Notes: generated from the letters alone by a model not told the origin. 64,000 nt of DNA from an uncultured Pseudophaeobacter sp. (GCA_905479575.1 CAJQNB010000007.1:124001-188000); one strand, 5' to 3'; positions 27,622-37,770 are shown, counted from the stretch's first letter. Translations and numbers: made by a program.

Positions 27622-28925
27622 TTGACGATATGCTCGTCTTTGACAAACATATTGGCCCAGGCGCGGTCGATCAGGTCTGGTGACATCTGATAGGGAATGC
27701 CTTCGAATTCGCAAATGGCAATCATCTGGTCGATCAGGAAGATCGGCTGATAGTTGGCGTAGACATTGTCGATGGTCGGGTATTTTGCTTTCAGCAAATG
27801 CACCAGCGCGGTCTCGTCCAGGGGCATACCGCGTTTGCGCGCCACCATGGCAAAGATCTTGAGGAAGTTTTCCTGGCTTGGGCCGTCGATCTTGATCTTG
27901 AAGAAGATCCGCCGCAGCGCCGCCTGGTCAAAGATCTCATTGGGGTGAAAGTTGGTGGAAAAGATCACCAGGGTGTCAAAGGGCACCTCAAATTTCTCCC
28001 CTGATTGCAGGGCGAGGATATCCTTGTTTTCTTCCAGGGGCACAATCCAGCGGTTGACCAGGGTCTGCGGCGGTTCCGCCTGGCGGCCAAGGTCATCGAC
28101 GATGAAGATGCCGCCGGCGGATTTCAGTTGCAGCGGCGCCTGATAGGTGCGGGCCGTTGGGTTGTAGACCAGATCCAGCATATCCAGCGTCAGCTCACCG
28201 CCGGTGATCACCGTGGGGCGTTCACATTTCACATAGCGGCTGTCAAACCGTTTGGGGCGGCGCAGGGCGTTTGGGTCCTCTGGCGCCTCTTCGATCAAGG
28301 TATGCACAATGGGGTCATAGACGGTGATCACCTGACCGGCATATTCGATGGCACGCGGCACATAGACGTGATCGCCCAGGGCGTCGCGGATCCCGTTTGA
28401 GATCGAGGATTTACCGTTGCCGGGCGGGCCATACATCAGGATCGAGCGGCCAGCGCTGACGGCGGGCCCCAGATGGTCCAGCAGGCTGTTGGGCAGCACC
28501 AGATGGCCCATGGCGCTGACCAGCTGATCCCGTGTCACCATGATATTGCGGATCGACTGGCGTTTGATCTGTTCGCGGTAGACGTCCAGCGGCACCGGCA
28601 TGGCGCCAAAATACTCAGATTGGCTCAGCGCGTCCTGTGCACGCGCCTTGCCCGCATCGGTCAGCTGATAGCCCATCTCATTACCGCTATTGGCGTTGAG
28701 CGTGCCGGTGGCCTCCAGCAGTTTTTGCTCGCGGGCCATGTCGATCAGCTCTTGTGTTACCGGCATCGGCAGGCAAATCGCCTCGGCCACTTCGCTGACC
28801 ACATTGACGTTCTTACGGAAAATCGTCTTGAGCAGGATGTCCCGCATCATCACGATGGGTAGCTGCATCTGCTCTAATCCCTTGGGGGTTGGAGGTGCAG
28901 TGACGGGGCTGTTTTGCATATTCAT
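27618..28925 (-). CDS. AAA+ family ATPase near the Tad locus
   Basis: A 435-residue cytoplasmic ATPase. Walker A is GPPGNGKS (166-173), Walker B is GIFIVDDLG (272-280), and sensor/arginine-finger segments NFHPNEIFDQAALRRIFFK follow. Before the ATPase core lies a winged-helix-like domain (about 20-110) ending in YQLTDAGKARAQDAL. It is not a Tad secretion ATPase of the CpaF type. The gene leads a two-gene unit with an exported protein. A role in pilus biogenesis or envelope work is inferred from the neighbourhood only. Confidence 0.78.
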   Translation of the reverse strand: MNMQNSPVTAPPTPKGLEQMQLPIVMMRDILLKTIFRKNVNVVSEVAEAICLPMPVTQELIDMAREQKLLEATGTLNANSGNEMGYQLTDAGKARAQDALSQSEYFGAMPVPLDVYREQIKRQSIRNIMVTRDQLVSAMGHLVLPNSLLDHLGPAVSAGRSILMYGPPGNGKSSISNGIRDALGDHVYVPRAIEYAGQVITVYDPIVHTLIEEAPEDPNALRRPKRFDSRYVKCERPTVITGGELTLDMLDLVYNPTARTYQAPLQLKSAGGIFIVDDLGRQAEPPQTLVNRWIVPLEENKDILALQSGEKFEVPFDTLVIFSTNFHPNEIFDQAALRRIFFKIKIDGPSQENFLKIFAMVARKRGMPLDETALVHLLKAKYPTIDNVYANYQPIFLIDQMIAICEFEGIPYQMSPDLIDRAWANMFVKDEHIVK

Positions 28926-29442
28926 CTGTTGGCCTGCTCATCTGATCGCGAAGGTGCCGGGGCCTGCAAAGGGCAGGGGGGGCTTGCGCAACAGTCTATT
29001 CACCACTGCGGCAAGACTGAGGCAAAGCCAGAGCAATTTAGCGGTGGAGTAGAACAGATTTGAAATGGATTGCAGCCAATAGCTGAAGCCAGCGTCAGGG
29101 GGCATCGTCAGCGCGGCCGGGGGGGGGATACAGCGTTCCGAGGTTCTGTCGACAACACAATGGTGCAAGGGCTGGGAGAGCTTGACATTACCCAAAATGG
29201 CCTCGGCTGTAGTTGGTTCGCAAAGGTCTATTTTGTCCAAGTGATTCTTAAAATGTACAGCTGTGGTCATGGCCTGACTGTACTTATTAGGGGAAACAGC
29301 TCTCGCTCCTATACGAAAGAGGGGTCAAATACGCCAAAATCTCTACCCTGAGGTGAAGTAAGGAGTGTTACTACTTCCCAGCGCAGTGTTCACATACTGC
29401 TCCTTTGTAAAGCGTTGTTATCTTGGGAAAAGGTTGATGAAA
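28926..29442. other. Intergenic region upstream of the chemoreceptor
   Basis: About 515 bp between two divergent genes with no supported coding frame on either strand. The right half (29180-29440) is notably more AT-rich than its surroundings and should hold the chemoreceptor promoter; the left part should hold the AAA+ ATPase promoter. I see no strong hairpin or repeat. Confidence 0.5.
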
Positions 29443-30816
29443 ATGTTCAGGTCAAAAAGACGCGCAGAAGTCATGGAACTGGCTGAGAAACGATCCTTTA
29501 TGGAGGTCATCGACCGTACTCAAGCGGTTATTGAGTTCAAAACAGATGGAACCATCCTGAAAGCAAATGACAATTTTCTATCTGCGCTGGGCTACGATCT
29601 GGATGAGATTGTGGGGCATCACCATTCAATGTTTGTCGACCCTGAGTACGTCAAGACAGAGAGCTACGCCGCTTTCTGGAAAGACCTCGCTGCGGGTGAA
29701 TTTTTCACCGATCAGTTTCCAAGGGTGACCAAGAGCGGAGATGAAATCTGGATCCAAGCGACCTACGCTCCTGTTCTGGCCGCTGACGGAACTGTCGACT
29801 ACGTTATCAAGCTCGCCACGGATGTGACCCAACGCAGAAAAGATACCGAAGACATCGCCAATGGTTTGGCAGCAATGGCCAGTGGGGATCTCGCACACCA
29901 TGTTCAGGTATCGAGCATCGAAGACCTGAGCGTTCTGGGTAGCTCGCTGAACCAGGCAATGAAACAGCTTTCACAGGCCATGGATACTGTCAAATCCGTG
30001 TCTGTGGCTGTGTCCTCCACCGCTCACGAAATCAACGGATCAACATCGGACTTGTCCAACCGCACCGAAACCCAGGCGGCGACCCTGGAACAAACCGCTG
30101 CTGCGCTTGAAGAACTGACAGCCACCGTACGCTCTGCTGCGGAGGGCGCAAAACTGGTCGAAGACATTGTTGCCAACGCAACTGCGGCAGCCAAAGGCAG
30201 CAATCTGGTTGTGCAAGACGCAATCGTGGCCATGGATCAAATCCAGGGGTCCTCGGACAAAATTTCCCGTATCATTTCAGTCATTGATGACATCTCCTTC
30301 CAGACAAATCTTCTGGCGCTCAATGCCGGGGTCGAAGCGGCCCGCGCAGGCGACGCCGGACGTGGCTTTGCCGTGGTTGCCTCAGAAGTTCGGGCGCTGG
30401 CGCAGCGATCCACAGAGGCGGCTGGAGAAATCAAACAGCTGATCTCAGAAAGTTCCAATCATGTGAGCCAAGGGGTGGATCTGGTTGGGAAAGCCGGGGT
30501 TGAGCTGAATGCGATTATCGAGAATGTCGGCAATATTTCCGGGCATGTGTCTAATATCGCTCGCGGTGCACAGGAACAGTCGATCACGCTTGAAGAAATC
30601 AATACCGGTGTAAGTCAGCTGGATGCGGTGACGCAGCAAAACGCAGCCATGGTGGAAGAAACGACGGCAGCAAGTCAAATTTTGGCAAACGATGCGGCAA
30701 ATCTGGCGCAGCAGGTGGATAAGTTTAACACCCAGGCTGGAAACGTCGTAAAGATGCCTTCTGCTGCTGCTTCAGGTGGGACACACCGGTATGACCGGGT
30801 TGCTTTTGGAACCTGA
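29443..30816 (+). CDS. Soluble PAS-domain methyl-accepting chemotaxis protein
   Basis: A 457-residue chemoreceptor without membrane helices. A PAS domain (about 20-140; motifs [17 protein letters not shown] and [10 protein letters not shown]) is followed by a short linker and the long coiled-coil signalling domain with the hairpin-tip block [22 protein letters not shown]. The PAS type with the H-H-x-M-F element (about residues 64-68) resembles Aer-like or haem-containing sensors, but the cofactor cannot be seen. The ATG at 29443 fits GGGAAAAGG at 9-nt spacing; the ATG at 29437 is too close. It stands between the AAA+ pair and the Tad cluster on the opposite strand. The codons look more AT-rich than the neighbours. 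Confidence 0.9.
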   Translation: MFRSKRRAEVMELAEKRSFMEVIDRTQAVIEFKTDGTILKANDNFLSALGYDLDEIVGHHHSMFVDPEYVKTESYAAFWKDLAAGEFFTDQFPRVTKSGDEIWIQATYAPVLAADGTVDYVIKLATDVTQRRKDTEDIANGLAAMASGDLAHHVQVSSIEDLSVLGSSLNQAMKQLSQAMDTVKSVSVAVSSTAHEINGSTSDLSNRTETQAATLEQTAAALEELTATVRSAAEGAKLVEDIVANATAAAKGSNLVVQDAIVAMDQIQGSSDKISRIISVIDDISFQTNLLALNAGVEAARAGDAGRGFAVVASEVRALAQRSTEAAGEIKQLISESSNHVSQGVDLVGKAGVELNAIIENVGNISGHVSNIARGAQEQSITLEEINTGVSQLDAVTQQNAAMVEETTAASQILANDAANLAQQVDKFNTQAGNVVKMPSAAASGGTHRYDRVAFGT

Positions 30817-30915
30817 TACGCCATTGCGAAATCTGCGCCTGAACCCGTTGTTTTAGGCTCCGTTGCGCGCTCTTGGCGATTTTACGGGCGCAGATTTTTC
30901 GAAACCCTGGCGGCA

Positions 30916-31422
30916 CTATTGTCCAAAGAATGCCACCAGGGTCAGATAGATCGCCAGGGTGCCGCCAAGGCAAAAGCCCATGGGGAAGTTCTTGCCGACA
31001 CTCCAGCTTTGCCATTGCGGCGCCAGGCGGCTGAGCGGAGTGTGTTTGGCCAATCTATGGGTCGCAAAGGCCGCCAGCAGGTTGGCTGCATAGATCATGA
31101 TCAGGGCAGGGAGATCGGCCAGCACCACCAGTGGCGCGGCAGCGCCGATGAATTTGGCGTCTCCCCCGCCCATGACGCCAGCCGAGAAAAACAAAAAACC
31201 GATGGCAACGCCAATAGGTAGATGCAGCAGCTGCCAGCCATAGTCGGCCCAGGTCGGCATGATAAACAGCCCCAGGATCACATAGACCGAGCCCAGGATG
31301 TCATTGATCCAATTGGGAATGCGCATCGTCGACAGGTCGGTGTAGGCAGCGGCAAAACACAGCGGCAACACAAAGGGCAAAAACCAACGCGCCACCTCTG
31401 CCGATCCGGCCATAAGCTGCAT
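30916..31422 (-). CDS. cpaA: Prepilin peptidase CpaA/TadV
   Basis: A 168-residue A24-family aspartic peptidase of the inner membrane with about five or six helices. The catalytic Asp pair is D29 (YTDLSTMRIPNW) and D88 in GGGDAK. It cleaves the short leader of Flp pilins and pseudopilins. It is the last gene of the minus-strand Tad cluster, 2 bp after the TPR gene upstream. Confidence 0.92.
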   Translation of the reverse strand: MQLMAGSAEVARWFLPFVLPLCFAAAYTDLSTMRIPNWINDILGSVYVILGLFIMPTWADYGWQLLHLPIGVAIGFLFFSAGVMGGGDAKFIGAAAPLVVLADLPALIMIYAANLLAAFATHRLAKHTPLSRLAPQWQSWSVGKNFPMGFCLGGTLAIYLTLVAFFGQ

Positions 31423-31424
31423 GA

Positions 31425-32276
31425 TCAGCTGTTCTCCAAAGCGCTCAGCGCCTTGGCGGCGGCTTCAAAATACTGCGGATGGGTGGCAACCGCTTGGCGC
31501 AACAGGCCCTCGCCAATTTTGACATCGCCCTGTTTGACTGCCGAAAGTGCCAGTGTGTGCAACAACTTGGCCTGTTCTGTCTGGGTCATGGAGATCACCG
31601 GCAGATCGTAGTTGCGCTGGGCGCCACGGGCCAGAACCAGGTTGTTCTTGGCGGTGAACAGGCTTTGGTCCTGGTGGATTGCTTCGCCAAACAAACGCTC
31701 TGCTTCGCTGTAATCGCCACGGGTCAGCTTGGAATAGCCCCAGTTGTTCATGATCTTGGCAGGCCGGGTGGTGAGCCCAACAGCGGTTTCATAAAAGCTA
31801 TCGGCGCGTTTCCATTCCTGATTGGCATCGGCGACCATGGCTTCCAAGCGATAGCGCTGGTAGGTTTCATGGGTCGGGGGGATCGCATTCAGGGCGGTTT
31901 TTGCCAGATCCCAATCGCCGATACGGATCAACGAGTCCGCAAGCCCAAGACGATCTTCACTGGTGACCTCGGGCATGGCAACAACCTTTTTCCAGGCTGC
32001 GGCGGCCTCGGTGTTGCGCTTGGCCCGGATCAAAGAGATCGCCAGGCCACGCTGCATATCGATCCGTTCGGGGTTGTTTTTCACACTGTCCCGGAAATAG
32101 GTCACCGCCTGATTAGGATCGGCCACGGTCAACATCACATCATTGAGATTGGTTTCATCAATGACATTTACGTCCTGAAGGGCGCGTTCGACGGTTTCTT
32201 CACCGTCCTGTTTACCACAGGCTGACAGCGCAAGAGCGCCTGCCAGACATGCAGATACTAGAAATACGTGGCGCAT
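31425..32276 (-). CDS. tadD: TadD-like TPR lipoprotein
   Basis: A 283-residue protein with a lipoprotein signal (ALSAC, Cys at about 20) and tetratricopeptide repeats across about residues 55-280, such as AWKKVVAMPEVTSEDRLGLADSLIRIGD and NNWGYSKLTRGDYSEAERLFGEAI. TadD is the pilotin-like Tad protein thought to assist the secretin. It is preceded by a second TPR gene, so which of the two is the true TadD is a naming choice. Confidence 0.82.
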   Translation of the reverse strand: MRHVFLVSACLAGALALSACGKQDGEETVERALQDVNVIDETNLNDVMLTVADPNQAVTYFRDSVKNNPERIDMQRGLAISLIRAKRNTEAAAAWKKVVAMPEVTSEDRLGLADSLIRIGDWDLAKTALNAIPPTHETYQRYRLEAMVADANQEWKRADSFYETAVGLTTRPAKIMNNWGYSKLTRGDYSEAERLFGEAIHQDQSLFTAKNNLVLARGAQRNYDLPVISMTQTEQAKLLHTLALSAVKQGDVKIGEGLLRQAVATHPQYFEAAAKALSALENS

Positions 32277-32304
32277 GTTCCTGCGTCCTTTTTCTGCTCA
32301 GCCT

Positions 32305-32916
32305 CTAGAGGTCGGGGTTTTTGTGAAGCGCATAGCTTCCCCCGCCTTGTTGCACCAACTTGTACGCGTTGTTTTCTGTGCTTTGCCCGTCACTATGAGG
32401 GGTATTTTCATTTTTTTCGAGAGCCAAGCGCAAATTATCCCGGATTGCGTCACTTTCGCCATTGTTCAGCGCAAAGGCCCGCTTGAGGATCTGCACCGCC
32501 TCAGCGGTTTTGCCCCGTTCCATCAGCACTATGCCTAGGTTGTTATGGGGCTCGGCCCAGTCGGGGGCCTGTTTGACCGCACGCCGTAGCAGCTCCTCGG
32601 CCTGACCCATTCGGCCAAGACCGAGATTGGCCGAGCCCAGGCTGGACAGGATCTCCGGGGTCAATCCATGGTCCAATGTGGCGCGGGTAAAGGCATCCAG
32701 CGCGAGGTCGTATTCCTGGGCAGCCATCAAACGGTGGCCGACCACGAGCGGATCTTCCCCTTCTTGGCGGCTGTCGATGCCTGGAGCCCAGCTGTTGGAA
32801 TTTTTCTGTGAGAGGCCCGCCGGAGAACAGCCAACCGCCACCAATGCAAAAGCAAAGGCGGCGGCGCGCGGTACATATTGGCGAACAGGGATACCCCGTT
32901 CGAATTTCGTCATCAT
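32305..32916 (-). CDS. TPR lipoprotein of the Tad cluster
   Basis: A 203-residue protein with a lipobox VGCS (Cys near residue 30, or 29 if the second Met is used) and two or three TPR motifs (GLTPEILSSLGSANLGLGRMGQAEELLRRA, AEPHNNLGIVLMERGKTAEAVQILKRA). Its ATG overlaps the tadC stop (TGATG at 32918-32914), so it is translated with tadC. It is a shorter paralogue of the next gene, probably an outer-membrane assembly factor. Confidence 0.82.
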   Translation of the reverse strand: MMTKFERGIPVRQYVPRAAAFAFALVAVGCSPAGLSQKNSNSWAPGIDSRQEGEDPLVVGHRLMAAQEYDLALDAFTRATLDHGLTPEILSSLGSANLGLGRMGQAEELLRRAVKQAPDWAEPHNNLGIVLMERGKTAEAVQILKRAFALNNGESDAIRDNLRLALEKNENTPHSDGQSTENNAYKLVQQGGGSYALHKNPDL

Positions 32917-33896
32917 CAGTTGCCTGCATTGCCCATATTGGTGATGTTCTGCACCGATGGGCCAACCAGAATGATCAGCAGCGGTGGAACCGTCAGCATC
33001 ATTGTGGCAAGGGTCATCTTCACTGGCAACTTATTTGCGGCCTCTTCGGCCCGCATCACGCGTTTGTCCCGCATTTCCGCGGCATAGACCCGCAGTGCCT
33101 CGGCGATCGAGGTGCCAAAGGCGGCAGATTGGATCATCACGGTGGTAAAGGAGGAGATATCCTGCACGCCACAGCGGGTGCCCATGTCGCGCAGCACCTT
33201 TTCCTTGTCTTTACCGGCCTTCATCTCATGGGCGACAATGTCGAATTCATAGGCAAGCTGCGGGTAGGAGGCTTTCAGCTCCGAGGCGACGCGGACAATG
33301 GATTGATCCAGTGACTGACCTGCCTCAACGCAGACGAGCATCATGTCCAGAGAATCCGGGAAACCGGATTCGATTTCTTCTTTGCGTTCGGCAATGCGCC
33401 GGGTGACCCAATATCTGGGCAGCATATAGCCGGCGCCACCTGGGCCAATGATCCGAATGACCAGCGCCTGGGTTTCGAATTCAAAACCGGCGTTCATCAC
33501 GTAGACATAGAACAGACCCGCAGCGAGCCCGATGAGGCCAAAGGCCATTTGGGCAAAGTGAAAAATCCGCACTGCATCCTTTGAGTGATACCCCGCCTGG
33601 CGCAGCTTCAGCTCCATCGCCGACAGTTCCTCGGCGTTCTGGGGCTCCAGGAAACTGGCAAATTTCTGCAACTGTTCGTTGCGGTTGTGCTGACGCAGGC
33701 GTTCTTTTTGCGGTGTTTTCTGGCTGTCCGTGGACAGGTCACGTTGCAGTTTCTTCAGTGGATCTTCGGGCTGGTTGAGCAGCAGAAGCGCTGCAATGAC
33801 CACCATCAGCAGGCCCAAGAGGCCCAGCGCCAGCAGCGGACCAAAGGCACCAAACTGATCCGTGAGATAGGTTTCGATATTGGCAAAGATGCTCAT
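32916..33896 (-). CDS. tadC: Tad inner-membrane platform protein TadC
   Basis: A 326-residue type II secretion F-domain protein. An N-terminal helix (about 17-40), a cytoplasmic loop, two helices in the middle, the GSPF core (GFPDSLDMMLVCVEAGQSLDQSIVRVA), and a C-terminal helix (LATMMLTVPPLLIILV) are seen. AGGAGGAG precedes the ATG. It pairs with TadB to form the platform moved by the CpaF ATPase. Confidence 0.93.
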   Translation of the reverse strand: MSIFANIETYLTDQFGAFGPLLALGLLGLLMVVIAALLLLNQPEDPLKKLQRDLSTDSQKTPQKERLRQHNRNEQLQKFASFLEPQNAEELSAMELKLRQAGYHSKDAVRIFHFAQMAFGLIGLAAGLFYVYVMNAGFEFETQALVIRIIGPGGAGYMLPRYWVTRRIAERKEEIESGFPDSLDMMLVCVEAGQSLDQSIVRVASELKASYPQLAYEFDIVAHEMKAGKDKEKVLRDMGTRCGVQDISSFTTVMIQSAAFGTSIAEALRVYAAEMRDKRVMRAEEAANKLPVKMTLATMMLTVPPLLIILVGPSVQNITNMGNAGN

Positions 33897-33906
33897 GGTC
33901 TCCTCC

Positions 33907-34875
33907 TCACACTTTGATGTTGGTTAGGTGGCGCATCACAAACAGGTTCACCGTCAACATGATGCCGACAAAGAAACAGGCTGGAATGAACCAAGGGTGC
34001 CCCATCACTTCGTCGTAATAGGTAGGATCCCGGAGCAGGGTGACCATTAGGGCCAGCAGCGGGAAGGCCGAGAGGAATTTACCGGACCATTGTGCCTCGG
34101 CGGTGATGGCCTTGACCCGGCGAAACAAACGGAACCGGGCCCGGATAACCTTGGCCAGACCAGCCAGAACCTCAGCCAGGTTGCCGCCTGATTGCTGCTG
34201 AATGGTCACCGCAACGGACAAAAAGCGCAGATCCTGAATATCGAGCCGTTCGGCCATTTCTTTCAGCGCTTCGCCAACATCCCGCCCATAGGCGCTTTCA
34301 TCGGCAATGATGCCAAATTCGGTGGCCAGGGGATCTTCGATTTCATGCGCGACGATTTGCACGGTCGAGTTGAACGGGTGACCCACCCGCAGGCTGCGCA
34401 CCATCAGCTCCACCGCATCTGGCAGTTGCTCTTCGATCATGGCCATGCGTTTGCTGGCCTTCCGGTTGACCCAGAAAAACACTCCGCCCACACCCATGAC
34501 GATCGCGGCCAGAACCCGCAGGGGCAGGGGGGTATTGGTGCCGATGCTGAGGCCAAAAAAGGCAAGGGTGGCGACCCCTGCCATGATCATCATCAGCTGT
34601 TTGGGACTAAAGGCGATGGCCGCCTTTTGCGCCTTTTCGGCAAGAATGGAATAGAGCGGGATGGTCTTGGATTTGCCATGCTGGCCCAGTTCCTTGCGCA
34701 GCTGCTCCAACACTTGTTCGCGGCTGCTGCCCTTCTCCATCATTTCCAGACGGCGATTGACCTGATTGTTCAGCCGAATGGATTTGCCAAAGGCTACCAG
34801 ATAGATGCCCTCGACCAAGACCACCACACCGACAAAGATCAGGATATAGATGACCGGTTCTGCACTCAGTTGCAT
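33907..34875 (-). CDS. tadB: Tad inner-membrane platform protein TadB
   Basis: A 322-residue GSPF-domain protein: an N-terminal helix (VIYILIFVGVVVLVEGIYLVAF), paired helices at about residues 90-135, the core block LPDAVELMVRSLRVGHPFNSTVQIVAHE, and C-terminal helices. It lies between cpaF (2 bp) and tadC (10 bp) and is the partner of TadC. Confidence 0.93.
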   Translation of the reverse strand: MQLSAEPVIYILIFVGVVVLVEGIYLVAFGKSIRLNNQVNRRLEMMEKGSSREQVLEQLRKELGQHGKSKTIPLYSILAEKAQKAAIAFSPKQLMMIMAGVATLAFFGLSIGTNTPLPLRVLAAIVMGVGGVFFWVNRKASKRMAMIEEQLPDAVELMVRSLRVGHPFNSTVQIVAHEIEDPLATEFGIIADESAYGRDVGEALKEMAERLDIQDLRFLSVAVTIQQQSGGNLAEVLAGLAKVIRARFRLFRRVKAITAEAQWSGKFLSAFPLLALMVTLLRDPTYYDEVMGHPWFIPACFFVGIMLTVNLFVMRHLTNIKV

Positions 34876-34877
34876 CT

Positions 34878-36317
34878 TCAGACCTCCACTTGGCTGGGTT
34901 CATAAATTGAAGATGGCAGGTCATAGCCCCAAAGACGGAAGCGCTCGGAATAGTGGCTGCGCACGCCGGTGGCGGTGAAATGGCCGATGATCTTGTTGTC
35001 GGGGGTCAGCCCGACACGCTGAAAGCGGAACAGCTCCTGCATCGAGATCACATCGCCTTCCATGCCGGTGATTTCGGTGATCGAGGTCATCCGACGCGAG
35101 CCATCCTGCAGACGCGAGGCCTGTACAATGACGTTCACCGCCGAAGAGATCTGACTGCGCACCGCCTTGATCGGCATTTCCATGCCGGCCATGGCGATCA
35201 TGTTTTCCAGTCGGGAAATGCCATCGCGCGCCGAGTTGGCGTGGATTGTGGTCATCGACCCATCGTGGCCGGTGTTCATCGCCTGCAACATGTCGATGAC
35301 TTCTTCACCACGGGTTTCCCCGACGATGATCCGGTCCGGACGCATCCGCAGGGCGTTTTTCAGACAATCCCGTGGCGAGACTTCGCCTTTGCCCTCAACA
35401 TTGGGCGGGCGGCTTTCCATTCGTCCCACATGGGTCTGTTGCAGCTGAAGTTCCGCAGTATCCTCGATCGTCAGAATACGTTCGGCGTTATCAATAAAGG
35501 ACGAAAGCGCGTTCAGCGTGGTGGTTTTACCAGACCCGGTCCCGCCTGACACAATCACATTGAGCCGGGTGGAAACGGCAGCCTGAAGATAGGCGGCCAT
35601 TTCTTCGGTGAAGGCGCCAAATTCAACCAGGTCATCAATGCCCAGCTTGTCTTTTTTGAACTTCCGAATCGACACCAATGAGCCATCCACCGCAACCGGC
35701 GGCACCATGGCGTTGAAGCGCGAACCATCAGCCAGACGGGCATCCACATAAGGGTTGCTCTCATCCACACGACGGCCAACAGCCGATACAATCTTGTCGA
35801 TGATCCGCATCAGGTGCTTTTCATCTTTGAAGGCGATGTTGCTCAGCTGCAGTTTACCGCTGCGTTCGATGAAAATCTGGTGCGGGCCGTTGACCAGAAT
35901 ATCGCTGACGGTTTCATCCTGCAAAAGCGTCTCAAGCGGGCCCAGGCCGGTGACCTCATCATAGAGCTCTTTGTTGAGCGTCATGCGGTCTTCGCGGTTG
36001 AGCACAATACCCTTTTCTTCAAGGATTTCAGCGGCAATGGCAGAAATTTCGCCGCGCAGCTCTGCTTCCGGGGCGGTTTCCAGGGCAGCCAGGTTGAGGT
36101 TTTCCAGCAAGTCGCGGTGCAGCTGAACCTTGATCTCGCTCAGACGTTCCTGGCGCTTGCGCTCCTTGTCATGGGCGGAGGCTTCGGCAGCTACGCGGGT
36201 GATCGGACGCCGCAGGCTGGGTTTTGCAGCCGGGCTGGGCGTCGCTGCTGCAGCGGCTTCGACGACCGGTGCTGCGGCCTTTGGCTTGGATGGTTGTTTC
36301 TTGTACTTCGAAAACAT
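34878..36317 (-). CDS. cpaF: Tad pilus assembly ATPase CpaF/TadA
   Basis: A 479-residue hexameric secretion ATPase of the VirB11/PilT class. The N-terminal 50 residues are Ala/Pro/Lys-rich, and an N-domain follows. Walker A is GGTGSGKT (258-265), the Asp box has [10 protein letters not shown], and the Walker B region contains [14 protein letters not shown]. It powers pilus assembly (and possibly retraction) from the cytoplasmic face of TadB/TadC. Confidence 0.95.
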   Translation of the reverse strand: MFSKYKKQPSKPKAAAPVVEAAAAATPSPAAKPSLRRPITRVAAEASAHDKERKRQERLSEIKVQLHRDLLENLNLAALETAPEAELRGEISAIAAEILEEKGIVLNREDRMTLNKELYDEVTGLGPLETLLQDETVSDILVNGPHQIFIERSGKLQLSNIAFKDEKHLMRIIDKIVSAVGRRVDESNPYVDARLADGSRFNAMVPPVAVDGSLVSIRKFKKDKLGIDDLVEFGAFTEEMAAYLQAAVSTRLNVIVSGGTGSGKTTTLNALSSFIDNAERILTIEDTAELQLQQTHVGRMESRPPNVEGKGEVSPRDCLKNALRMRPDRIIVGETRGEEVIDMLQAMNTGHDGSMTTIHANSARDGISRLENMIAMAGMEMPIKAVRSQISSAVNVIVQASRLQDGSRRMTSITEITGMEGDVISMQELFRFQRVGLTPDNKIIGHFTATGVRSHYSERFRLWGYDLPSSIYEPSQVEV

Positions 36318-36358
36318 GAGAGACCCCCCGGGTACTCAGTAAAATGGGACGGTAGAGG

Positions 36359-37597
36359 CTAGGCTGCTGCCTCGGCCTCGTTTGCCCCCAGGTCGTGCAG
36401 GGAGCGCGCCAGTTTGGCGATTTCCTTGCGCAGGGGGTTCTTGGCGTTTGATGTTGCCAGTGGTAGCCCGTGATCGCAGCTTTGGGTGATTGGTTTGCCG
36501 CCATCGGGCAGTTGCAGGTCAATCGAGATGCCAAGGCTTTCGGCCATGCGTTTGACCCGGCTTTTGCCGCTGAGGTCGGTGAATTTTGGTGCCCGGTTCA
36601 GGGCAAAGCGCAGTTTGTCAAAGGGCAGGCCTTCGGATTGCAGGGCCCGTTTCAGGCGCAGGGCGTTCTGGGCCGAGCGCATGTCCAGCTCGATCAGGGC
36701 AAAATAGACATGGGCCATCTGCAAAATGGTTTCCGACCACTGCACCAGCGTATGGGGCATGTCGATGATGACAAAATCAAAATGGCTGCGGGCCATTTCC
36801 ACTACGCGTTCGATGTCTTCCACTGAGATGAATTCCAGCGGGATCATGTCACTGGGCGCGGTCAGAACCTGCAGTTTTTCCTCAAAGGGCAGCAGCGCCT
36901 GGCCAAAAATATCGGCATCCATCTCTTCGGTTTCGCTCCACATCTCCATCACGACCTCGCGGCGCGGCAGATCGAGATAGGTCGAAATCGACCCCTGCTG
37001 CATGTCAAAGTCCAGCAGGCAAACCGAAGGCGCCTTTTGGCTGCTCATCTCGGCGAGCTCCCAGGCGAGGTTCACCGCCAGCGTGGTCGAGCCAGTGCCA
37101 CCGGCCAAGCCGTGACAGACGATAACCGCGCCTTCACGGCGGGCATCCGGTTGCAGAGCATGTGGATTGTTTTGCGCTGCTGGCTCGGGCTCGGGTGTGC
37201 TGAGCCGGTCAATGGCGGCCTGCAATTCGCGCTCTGGCAGCGGATAGGGAATAAACTCATCAGCTCCCTGTCGCAGCAGGGTGTGCAGGGCGGCGGGGCT
37301 GACTTCCTCGGCGATCAGAATCACCTTGATGTCGCGGGCCTTGGCCTGAGTGATGATTTCGCCCATCTGCGCCAGGTTGGCTTCATCCTCACTGTCCATT
37401 GCCAGGGCGACAAATTCCAGGGTCTCGGCTTCGGGCTGGGCAAAAAAGGCCAGGGTTTCGTTAAACCCAAGATCGCCCCAGGCCTCGCCCAGTGCTGTTT
37501 CCATGTCTTCAATCAAGAGGTCGAAATTCTGCACGTCGCGGCTGATTGTGCAGGCAACAATGGCAGCTGTTTCAGTTTGTGGCATTTCACCGCTCAT
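36359..37597 (-). CDS. cpaE: Tad localisation ATPase-like protein CpaE/TadZ
   Basis: A 412-residue protein with an N-terminal atypical receiver-like domain (about 1-130) and a C-terminal ParA/MinD-like domain. The P-loop region reads GLAGGTGSTTLAVNLA, so both Lys residues of the deviant Walker A (KGGxGKT) are replaced; CLLDFDMQQG supplies the Walker A' Asp. TadZ proteins are known for degenerate P-loops and place the machine at the pole. I chose the ATG at 37597, 9 nt after AGAGG, over upstream ATGs that overlap the ribosome site. Confidence 0.88.
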   Translation of the reverse strand: MSGEMPQTETAAIVACTISRDVQNFDLLIEDMETALGEAWGDLGFNETLAFFAQPEAETLEFVALAMDSEDEANLAQMGEIITQAKARDIKVILIAEEVSPAALHTLLRQGADEFIPYPLPERELQAAIDRLSTPEPEPAAQNNPHALQPDARREGAVIVCHGLAGGTGSTTLAVNLAWELAEMSSQKAPSVCLLDFDMQQGSISTYLDLPRREVVMEMWSETEEMDADIFGQALLPFEEKLQVLTAPSDMIPLEFISVEDIERVVEMARSHFDFVIIDMPHTLVQWSETILQMAHVYFALIELDMRSAQNALRLKRALQSEGLPFDKLRFALNRAPKFTDLSGKSRVKRMAESLGISIDLQLPDGGKPITQSCDHGLPLATSNAKNPLRKEIAKLARSLHDLGANEAEAAA

Positions 37598-37688
37598 CGA
37601 CATCATCCTCTTGGTTCCAAAGCGGTCTGGCAAACGACGGATTGCCTGACTGCTTCTGAGGATCAATGTCGGTGAAGATCTGGGCGAG

Positions 37689-37710
37689 ATTGGGGCCAAA
37701 AAGCCCCAAT
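37689..37710. repeat. Perfect hairpin in the ompA-cpaE gap
   Basis: ATTGGGGC and GCCCCAAT form a perfect 8-bp stem with a 6-nt loop (CAAAAA on plus). It lies in the 173-bp space between the OmpA-like gene and cpaE inside the Tad cluster. It lacks a T run and so may be an attenuator or RNA-processing site rather than a terminator. Confidence 0.55.
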
Positions 37711-37770
37711 TATTGGGAATTGTTAAGGGTTCCTAAAACTCTAAGAACTTGGCGGGCCGTTAGGGCCAGA

